Of a stretch of DNA of 32,853 bases, positions 1-4,919 are shown one piece after another. The position numbers and the translations under genes were made by a program. The notes below the pieces were generated by a model, which saw nothing but the letters and a program-made list of their open reading frames with translations, ran no database searches and was not told the origin of the DNA. The stretch covers positions 1-32,853 of IMG/VR virus record IMGVR_UViG_3300030108_002165; one strand, written 5' to 3'. The stretch's first letter is position 1. Every line of letters starts with the position of its first letter. This DNA is from a virus.

Positions 1-2
1 CA

Positions 3-95
3 AATAATCAATCTGTTTTTATACGCAGGGCATGGCCTTCTGACCTTGGTACTGCACCAACAGACGCACAACTTACGGAGTGGATGAATGAATGA
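3..95 (+). CDS. C-terminal fragment of an unrecognised protein (5' partial)
   Basis: Frame 3 is open from the left edge and stops with TGA at 93-95. About 30 residues are visible, ending in TDAQLTEWMNE. The other two forward frames give either an early stop or an unlikely Leu/His-rich peptide. The stop shares ATGA with the start of the next gene, as real gene pairs do throughout this window. Its position before the connector genes would fit a virion structural protein, but the fragment is too short to identify. Confidence 0.5.
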   Translation, partial: NNQSVFIRRAWPSDLGTAPTDAQLTEWMNE

Positions 96-262
96 CAAAA
101 AGACCCGGAAAAATAGTATATCAACCGCCTGAAAAATCGTTTACCCATGTAAACATTGAAGAAACACCACATGGCTACAAGATATACAGGCCGGGTGCAG
201 ATAGACCTTTTACAGTGATTCCGTTATCGGCAGTTAAACAAATAGTGTATGATAGAGAGTGA
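92..262 (+). CDS. small hypothetical protein, 56 aa
   Basis: The ATG at 92 overlaps the upstream stop in an ATGA, and the product is 56 residues. It is mildly basic, has no membrane segment and no cysteines, and contains a proline-rich start (KRPGKIVYQPPEK) and a central HGYKIYRPG. Its stop at 260-262 overlaps a possible GTG start of the next gene. I do not recognise the family. Tight packing between the upstream gene and the head-tail connector suggests a small virion or assembly protein, which is inference only. Confidence 0.6.
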   Translation: MTKRPGKIVYQPPEKSFTHVNIEETPHGYKIYRPGADRPFTVIPLSAVKQIVYDRE

Positions 263-267
263 GAAAA

Positions 268-462
268 ATGAGCGATTTAGAAATTTGGATTCCAGTAATA
301 ATGTTAGTAGTCGGTGCAGGTGCATGGGGCTTGAATAAATACAAGAGCATCATGGCTGACGGTAAAGTTAGTCTTGAAGAAGTCCTTGACACCGTAAGCG
401 AAGCAACTGATAAGGTTGAAGAAATCGCTGATGCGGTGGAGGATGCTAAGGATGGACAATAA
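268..462 (+). CDS. small single-span membrane protein, 64 aa
   Basis: The protein has one N-terminal hydrophobic segment (about residues 5-23, containing WIPVIMLVVGAGAWGLNKY). An acidic helical tail follows, with heptad-like spacing (EEVLDTVSEATDKVEEIADAVEDA) that could form a coiled coil. I chose ATG 268, preceded by GAGTGAG. A GTG at 259 overlapping the previous stop (GTGA) would add three residues. The architecture resembles small phage membrane proteins such as holin-like or tail-anchored accessory proteins, but nothing in it proves a lysis function. Confidence 0.6.
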   Translation: MSDLEIWIPVIMLVVGAGAWGLNKYKSIMADGKVSLEEVLDTVSEATDKVEEIADAVEDAKDGQ

Positions 463-514
463 TCCTCGCTATCTTTTAGAATGGTTAGACCTCTATTTTC
501 CAGAGGAGGAATAG
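452..514 (+). CDS. possible 20-residue micro-ORF before the connector gene
   Basis: The ATG at 452 lies inside the end of the previous gene, about 10 bases after a GGAGGAT ribosome-binding site, and runs to TAG at 512-514. The product is acidic and aromatic (ending YFPEEE). The last codons of this ORF also form the GAGGAGGA site used by the connector gene at 518, so its translation could be coupled to that gene or could simply deliver ribosomes to it. With only 20 codons, chance is possible. Confidence 0.3.
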   Translation: MDNNPRYLLEWLDLYFPEEE

Positions 515-517
515 ACA

Positions 518-1054
518 ATGGCTTACTATTGCTCCGTCGCAGACGTAGGCTCCCGTCTAGGTCTTAACAGTGAGCAACGTACACGCGCCACCACACGCAT
601 AACTAGCGCAATCCGTAGGGCTACAATCGACATTGACCAATGCTATCGCGATTACGGTAGAGATGTGCCATCACGCGAGATAGCAAGTACCACATTAAAT
701 GGTGCTATTTCTGCTGGTGCTACTACCATTACTTTGACTAGCGGTACAGGATTTAGTAGTGCGGGTAACGGTAACGTAGATGGTGATTCTTTCAAGTGGA
801 GTGGTAAATCTACTAACGACCTTACAGGTGTTACAGGCATATCTTTCGACCATGCTTCCGGCGTTACTGTGGAAGAGGGTGAAGAGGCTCACGTACTGCG
901 TGAGATTTGCGCTGATTTATCAGCAGCATATTATTACGAGGATGAATCAACATTCCAAACAACAGGCGTTGAAGGTGGAATGAGAGGTACTACATTACGC
1001 GAAAGAGGTACTAACAACCTAGTACGCCTAGCACACCTCGGTTCAGTAGATTGA
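518..1054 (+). CDS. head-tail connector (HK97 gp6-like / DUF4054-like)
   Basis: The 178-residue protein starts MAYYCSVADVGSRLG and has the alpha-helical layout of head-tail adaptor proteins. An N-terminal helix pair is rich in Arg/Thr (about 18-45) and C-terminal helices (REICADLSAAYYYEDES) follow at about 130-150. Between them, at about residues 57-110, is a Thr/Gly-rich beta module with GKSTNDLTGVTG, which is unusual for this family and recurs in the giant tail protein downstream. The start has a strong GAGGAGGA site at 503-510. Its place before a gp10-like gene matches the standard head-completion order. The adaptor assignment comes from layout and context, not from a diagnostic motif. Confidence 0.6.
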   Translation: MAYYCSVADVGSRLGLNSEQRTRATTRITSAIRRATIDIDQCYRDYGRDVPSREIASTTLNGAISAGATTITLTSGTGFSSAGNGNVDGDSFKWSGKSTNDLTGVTGISFDHASGVTVEEGEEAHVLREICADLSAAYYYEDESTFQTTGVEGGMRGTTLRERGTNNLVRLAHLGSVD

Positions 1055-1060
1055 GGTGAT
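1053..1060 (+). promoter_or_regulatory. consensus archaeal ribosome-binding site GAGGTGAT
   Basis: GAGGTGAT, complementary to the 3' end of archaeal 16S rRNA, sits 3 bases before ATG 1064. The same octamer precedes ATG 3783 (at 3772-3779), and AGGTGAT precedes ATG 4185 (at 4173-4179). These sites fix the starts of the short ORFs. Confidence 0.7.
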
Positions 1061-1063
1061 TAG

Positions 1064-1597
1064 ATGATTCATATAAAAACACCGGGTATCACCAAAGAAG
1101 CCAAAAGATATTTACAAAAATTTGGCAAAGAGGCGGTGGATGAAATTATTAAAACTCTTAAAAAAATTGGTGAGGAAGAGGTTCGTAATACACAAAGTAG
1201 ACTTGCTACTAGAAGCACAGCCAGCGGTGATATTTTCGATAAAGTTGCCGATGAAGTAACTTTTGATATTGTTGGTGCTGGCCCAACACAAATACCTGTT
1301 TTACGTTTTGGTGCGGGAGATAACTTCACAGGTATTATAGGTAGTCGTGGAGAGAACATAGCAGGTATTCTTGCTTTTGGAAAAAAAGCAGGTAAGCCTT
1401 TAAAGCAAAGAAAACTTGCTACCCCCGCTAAAAAAAGTGGCACAGGATTTAAACTAATTTTACAAAAAGGTTACGTTAGCCCCGCAAGGGAAGCCGAGGA
1501 AGCGTTTTTACCAAAAGCAGAAAAAAATATAGAAGAGAAAATAGAAAAGAGAGTGCCGGAAGCACTTCGTAAGGCGTTTGATGAGGTGAAGGTATAA
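1064..1597 (+). CDS. HK97 gp10-like head-tail/tail completion protein
   Basis: The 177-residue product follows the gp10-like pattern. It has an amphipathic N-terminal helix (residues 10-50, Lys/Glu rich), a central beta region with FGAGDNFTGIIGSRGENIAGI, a basic loop (KKAGKPLKQRKLATPAKKSG), and a C-terminal helix rich in Glu/Lys. A perfect GAGGTGAT precedes the start. The stop and the next start form TAATG at 1595-1599. Known relatives of this fold join the head-tail interface or complete the tail top; the position between connector and tail terminator agrees. The call rests on pattern and gene order. Confidence 0.6.
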   Translation: MIHIKTPGITKEAKRYLQKFGKEAVDEIIKTLKKIGEEEVRNTQSRLATRSTASGDIFDKVADEVTFDIVGAGPTQIPVLRFGAGDNFTGIIGSRGENIAGILAFGKKAGKPLKQRKLATPAKKSGTGFKLILQKGYVSPAREAEEAFLPKAEKNIEEKIEKRVPEALRKAFDEVKV

Positions 1598-2670
1598 TGG
1601 CTATCGCAACTAAGACTCAATACTGGACAAGTCGTATGAACGGTACAAATCCAGCCGCCTTGACAGGAACATTCAACGATTCTTGGTCTGAAACTGGTAG
1701 CGGTGGTGCAGCCAGTGGAGAGTATTGGAGAATCAGTGGCAACGGTTATTGGTCACAAACTCCTACAACGAGCGATTATACTCTTGTTGCTGCTCTAAAA
1801 TTTCCAAACACAGGAGCGTTACCTAGCGATGGCACTGTGCTTATGCGCCTAGATAATGGTGATTACAGAGTAGAAGTAAGAGCAAAAGGCAACTCATCTA
1901 CCCTAGACCTTGTTGGTGCTAGTACGGCTACTACACCAGACCTTGATTTAGCATTGGCTGACGACAATCCGGTAGCAGTTATATTACGCCTTACACTAGA
2001 TGCTAGTGGCAACGCTAGACTGTATATGCGTGAGATTATTGAGGATGACGACGGTGCTACGCACTTCCTATCTGTGACCGCTTCTAGTGGTTCTGGTAAA
2101 GATGTGCGGTGGGGTAACTCGTCCGGTACAGTTGATTGGGGTTCAGTGTACTACACAAGCCTTGGGTCATTTAGTCCAGACGAACTACTAACATCTGATT
2201 TCGCTCAAGATGCTTTGGTTCGTATGGGTCTTGCCATAGTAGACCAAATAAAAAACAGTACACGTATGTACCTAAAAACACAGGTGGACAACTCTTCTGT
2301 GATATATGGCTATGACCTTTCTATGGATATGTTGAATAGATTGTCGCCTCCGACAGTCCATGTTATGATAAAAGATTTGGGGTCGCCTGAGTTTGAATCG
2401 TTAGGCGGAGCAAAGATAACACAGAACTATGACGTTATGATTTTTGTAACCACAAAGGGTACTAATTATGAAAACGCATATCGTCTTGGCCTAAACATTA
2501 TTGGAGAAATATTTGACGAACTTTACACGAACACAGGTGTAGAAGGAACTACTGATAGTATTATTTCGTATGTTGCTGAATTTAGTCCTCGTATGGACAA
2601 CGATGACTTTGTTTGCGTACATCGAATGGAACTAACATATATGCGTAGAATCGATATGCGACACCGATGA
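1597..2670 (+). CDS. tail terminator with N-terminal lectin-like (LamG/ConA) domain
   Basis: This 357-residue protein looks like a fusion. Residues about 10-200 have the jelly-roll pattern of LamG/ConA-like domains, with alternating strands and stretches such as YTLVAALKFPNTG, NGDYRVEVRAKGN and AVILRLTLDASGNARLYMR. From about residue 205 the sequence becomes helical then beta (LVRMGLAIVDQIKNS, PTVHVMIKDLGS, NYDVMIFVTTKG, AYRLGLNIIGEIFDEL), consistent with a tail-terminator protein of the gpU type. That role fits the slot before the major tail protein. Usual tail terminators are about 130-160 residues, so the N-terminal half is an addition. It may be displayed at the neck. Domain calls are by eye. 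Confidence 0.55.
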   Translation: MAIATKTQYWTSRMNGTNPAALTGTFNDSWSETGSGGAASGEYWRISGNGYWSQTPTTSDYTLVAALKFPNTGALPSDGTVLMRLDNGDYRVEVRAKGNSSTLDLVGASTATTPDLDLALADDNPVAVILRLTLDASGNARLYMREIIEDDDGATHFLSVTASSGSGKDVRWGNSSGTVDWGSVYYTSLGSFSPDELLTSDFAQDALVRMGLAIVDQIKNSTRMYLKTQVDNSSVIYGYDLSMDMLNRLSPPTVHVMIKDLGSPEFESLGGAKITQNYDVMIFVTTKGTNYENAYRLGLNIIGEIFDELYTNTGVEGTTDSIISYVAEFSPRMDNDDFVCVHRMELTYMRRIDMRHR

Positions 2671-2729
2671 TAAGTGCGAATGCTTAATAATCAATCAGAG
2701 AATCAACAACTACCGTCGAGGTGTAACCT

Positions 2730-3773
2730 ATGGTTGAATTCTTAAATCGATATGTTTCTCTACAAAAAGAAGCCAGTTACGGTACTGAACCTACTGCGGG
2801 TACAGGTAACGGAGAAGTATTCGGGGAAGTAGATGACGAATCTATTCAACATAACTTTGAACTTATGACTCGCGAAGACATGAGCCGACCTATCAGTGCA
2901 AAGTCCGTAACCGGAACAGAACATTCAGAAGGCGACATCAATCTTGCTATGCAAGTCGATGATTTCGTAGGCAACTTACTTTACTCTTTCTTCCCACAAG
3001 ACACAACAAGTAACCCATCTGGTTCAATTTACAAACACATTCTAACAGAGCCTTCTCTTACAAGCGCATCTGCTGGTGTTTATCCTTCATTTACTATTCG
3101 TGTTGGACGCGAAGAGAAAGAACACACTTTTACTGGTATGATGACTAACACACTAAACGTCAGTGCTTCGGTTGGAGAATACGCTACAATGAGTGTTGGC
3201 TTCGTTGGAAAGGCAGAATCGGCAACCGCCAGTCTTGCTACCCCTACATTCGATGGTGTCGCTCTCGATGCACTATACTTCGCTAACGGAGAAGTTAAGT
3301 TCGATAATGGAACTGGTAGCGCACCAGCAGCAGTAGCATCTGTTAAATCATTTTCTCTTGATATAAACCTAAATCGTGATACAGATAACGCTTACGGTAT
3401 AGGTAGTAGTACATATGGACGCGCACCTCCAGCACAGCGCAGAGAAATCAGCGGAACAATCGAGTTTAACAAGGTAATTTATACAAGTTCTCTTGATGAG
3501 CCTACTTACGATGAGTTGATTGCGGCTGATGGTTTAGCGTATAACGACGGAACAGACCCTTCAATGAGCCTAAAATTATTAGATGAAGCAGGTGCAGATT
3601 TCATATTTATAGAATTCTTTAATGTGCGTTTTGAGGCTCCCGAAGCATCAGTAAGTGGTCGTGATACTAACACAATGACCGTGAACTTTGTCGGTTTGTA
3701 TGATGATAACCTTGGTGCTATGAGAGTAACGGCACAAGGAACTTCACTTTCATCGACACAGTATGACGCTTGA
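2730..3773 (+). CDS. major tail (tube) protein
   Basis: The 347-residue product is dominated by beta strands and has the opening typical of siphovirus tube proteins (NRYVSLQKEASYGTEPTAG). It contains paired strands (GDINLAMQVDDFVGNLLY, EYATMSVGFVGKAE) and a second related half (RREISGTIEFNKVIY, NTMTVNFVGLYDD). These proteins polymerise as rings to form the tail tube. It is preceded by GAGGTG (2719-2724), and the 60-base gap before it is the largest on this strand. A weak AT-rich element (CTTAATAATC, 2684-2693) in that gap could be a promoter. Position between tail terminator and chaperones supports the call. Confidence 0.75.
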   Translation: MVEFLNRYVSLQKEASYGTEPTAGTGNGEVFGEVDDESIQHNFELMTREDMSRPISAKSVTGTEHSEGDINLAMQVDDFVGNLLYSFFPQDTTSNPSGSIYKHILTEPSLTSASAGVYPSFTIRVGREEKEHTFTGMMTNTLNVSASVGEYATMSVGFVGKAESATASLATPTFDGVALDALYFANGEVKFDNGTGSAPAAVASVKSFSLDINLNRDTDNAYGIGSSTYGRAPPAQRREISGTIEFNKVIYTSSLDEPTYDELIAADGLAYNDGTDPSMSLKLLDEAGADFIFIEFFNVRFEAPEASVSGRDTNTMTVNFVGLYDDNLGAMRVTAQGTSLSSTQYDA

Positions 3774-3782
3774 GGTGATTAA

Positions 3783-3959
3783 ATGAGTTTCATAGAACTA
3801 GCAGAATCTCTTGGGCATGAAGTCGATGAGGCTTCCGCAGAAATTCTAGCAAGACTTGAGAACAAAAGCGTTGCGCTAAAATTCATTCGCAGACTTCCTA
3901 AGAAGAAGGCTACACCTAAGAAGGCTAAGAAGGCTTCAAAGAAGGAGAGTGAAGAATAA
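3783..3959 (+). CDS. small lysine-rich protein, 58 aa
   Basis: This ORF begins with ATG 3783 after a perfect GAGGTGAT and ends in a TAATG overlap with the next gene. The first 40 residues are a normal helical sequence (ELAESLGHEVDEASAEILARLEN). The end is a basic tail built on KKA repeats (PKKKATPKKAKKASKKESEE), like histone H1 or bacterial HU-type tails. The DNA shows matching AAGAAGGCT repeats. It lies between the major tail protein and the chaperone pair. A nucleic-acid or glycan-binding role, or solubility tag, is possible; I do not recognise the family. Confidence 0.65.
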   Translation: MSFIELAESLGHEVDEASAEILARLENKSVALKFIRRLPKKKATPKKAKKASKKESEE

Positions 3960-4171
3960 TGGCAGTCGGTGATGGTGGGATTAAGATTGTCGATAAGACA
4001 AAGATTACTGTTGCAGAACTAAAGACCACACTGGCTGGTCTTGCATCAGAACTACAAACATTCCTTCGTGGTAGCACATTTGCTAACAACGATATTATCT
4101 ATCAAATCATATACGAGAGAAACAAGAACAGTAACGACGTTACTGTGTATGTGGTGTTTGAAGACCAGTAA
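3959..4171 (+). CDS. small hypothetical tail-module protein, 70 aa
   Basis: The 70-residue product starts inside the upstream stop (TAATG). It has a helical middle (ITVAELKTTLAGLASELQTF) followed by two predicted strands (IIYQIIYERN, DVTVYVVFED). It has no cysteines or membrane segment. Small unidentified ORFs are common between tail-tube and chaperone genes in siphoviruses, so a tail role is likely by position. I cannot assign a family. Confidence 0.65.
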   Translation: MAVGDGGIKIVDKTKITVAELKTTLAGLASELQTFLRGSTFANNDIIYQIIYERNKNSNDVTVYVVFEDQ

Positions 4172-4184
4172 TAGGTGATTAAGA

Positions 4185-4289
4185 ATGTCGAGAAGATATA
4201 CAGAACCAGTAAGTGAAGAGAAGCCAAAGAAGAAGGCTAAGAAAAGTGGAAAAGTGAAGAAAGATGCCGGTGTTAAAAAAGGAAATTGA
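4185..4289 (+). CDS. lysine-rich peptide, 34 aa
   Basis: ATG 4185 is preceded by AGGTGAT at 4173-4179 with good spacing. The 34 codons end with TGA at 4287-4289, overlapping the next gene by 26 bases in another frame. Nearly half the residues are Lys (EEKPKKKAKKSGKVKKDAG), like the tail of the gene at 3783. The two may be related or may have evolved under the same selection. The strong ribosome-binding site is the main reason to call it real. Confidence 0.5.
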   Translation: MSRRYTEPVSEEKPKKKAKKSGKVKKDAGVKKGN

Positions 4290-4623
4290 ACTAGAAGACG
4301 GACGCAAGATTTGGGTGCGACAAGCATCCGGTATGCAGAAATTAAAAATCGAAACTATACAAGCGAAAATATTTCGTCAGTTTAGGCATTTCGGTGCTAA
4401 CCCCGCAGAATGGACAGAAGACCAAAACATAGAGTTTTCTGATGCTCTTGACGCGGCTGGAGGCGGAATGGAAGCACAGATAAATTCATGGGTTCCGGGT
4501 TGTATATTAGAAGAAAATTTTGATATAGACACTCTAACTACTGGAGAACTTATGGGTCTACTTTCTTTCGTGCGTGGTGATGACCCGGAGGGTGCTATCC
4601 CTTTGGTCAATTCCTCGGAGTAG
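4264..4623 (+). CDS. tail assembly chaperone (G-like), upstream part of a frameshift pair
   Basis: The 119-residue protein starts MPVLKKEIELEDGRKIWVRQ and is mostly helical after about residue 20. It sits two positions before the tape measure gene, where lambda-like viruses encode G and GT. The sequence near its end carries a -1 slippery heptamer at 4599-4605, and the -1 frame is open from there to the tape measure start. Most ribosomes would make the 119-residue form; a minority would make a fusion of about 218 residues. Chaperones of this type coat the tape measure and recruit tube subunits. Family identity is inferred from context and the frameshift arrangement. Confidence 0.7.
   Translation: MPVLKKEIELEDGRKIWVRQASGMQKLKIETIQAKIFRQFRHFGANPAEWTEDQNIEFSDALDAAGGGMEAQINSWVPGCILEENFDIDTLTTGELMGLLSFVRGDDPEGAIPLVNSSE
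4599..4605 (+). promoter_or_regulatory. -1 ribosomal frameshift slippery heptamer CCCTTTG
   Basis: In the zero frame the site reads C CCT TTG, which fits X XXY YYZ exactly. Slipping back one base gives CCC TTT, then GGT in the -1 frame. That frame stays open to 4919, while the zero frame stops at 4621. The nearest stops upstream in the -1 frame are at 4578 and 4581, so the usable window is short and the heptamer falls inside it. Confidence 0.75.
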
Positions 4624-4919
4624 CGACCCCATTGTGTATGGCGTTTAAGGGTGTTTTGCCCTCAGACCTTTGGGACCGATATGACTCCGAGGGAGGGCAG
4701 AAAAAACTTGAAATTGATATGCTGGTAGCATCAGAAATCAATGACCGTATTAGCGAGGCTAGTAAGGATGCTAAAAGGGATGCTAAATCTATGGTTGATA
4801 GACGTAACAAACGACGAGAGGAACGCCAACTCTTAAACAACAACAAAGACCTGTTTACCGCATTGAGAGATGCGAATGTCCCGATTGTGGGCAGTAATGA
4901 AAGTGGGGATAAGGAATGA
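4605..4919 (+). CDS. tail assembly chaperone T-extension (expressed by -1 frameshift)
   Basis: After slippage at 4599-4605 translation would continue for 104 residues in this frame (GQFLGVATPLCMAFKGVLPS onward) and stop at 4917-4919, sharing ATGA with the tape measure gene. The segment has an aromatic N-terminal part (DLWDRYDSEGG). Next comes a long, highly charged helix (about ISEASKDAKRDAKSMVDRR) likely to be a coiled coil, then a polar C-terminus. An independent start at TTG 4632 or ATG 4638 is possible, but no good ribosome-binding site precedes either. In lambda the T part binds tail tube protein during assembly. Confidence 0.65.
   Translation, partial: GQFLGVATPLCMAFKGVLPSDLWDRYDSEGGQKKLEIDMLVASEINDRISEASKDAKRDAKSMVDRRNKRREERQLLNNNKDLFTALRDANVPIVGSNESGDKE
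4611..4694 (+). other. predicted RNA stem stimulating the -1 frameshift
   Basis: Bases 4611-4621 (TTCCTCGGAGT) can pair with 4684-4694 (ACTCCGAGGGA): 11 pairs with one G-U and a core of 8 perfect pairs. The stem begins 5 bases after the slippery heptamer, within the usual spacer range. The 62-base loop holds a further short hairpin (GGG/CCC around 4649-4661) and could allow a pseudoknot. Folding was judged by eye. Confidence 0.55.

Noticed and set aside
15-23. TTTTTATAC as a promoter for the first genes
   Set aside because: It lies within an open coding frame and is about 70 bases from the next start, with that gene coupled by ATGA to the one before it.
268-462. Holin call for the small membrane protein
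   Set aside because: It has one membrane span and an acidic helical tail, but no endolysin or spanin gene is nearby and archaeal virus lysis genes are poorly known.
695-892. Antisense ORFs of 62-65 residues over the connector gene
   Set aside because: They have no ribosome-binding sites, show no known pattern, and lie opposite a well supported gene.
3900-3955. Short direct repeats AAGAAGGCT resembling a minisatellite
   Set aside because: They are in frame and encode the lysine-rich tail of the ORF at 3783, so no separate repeat element is needed.
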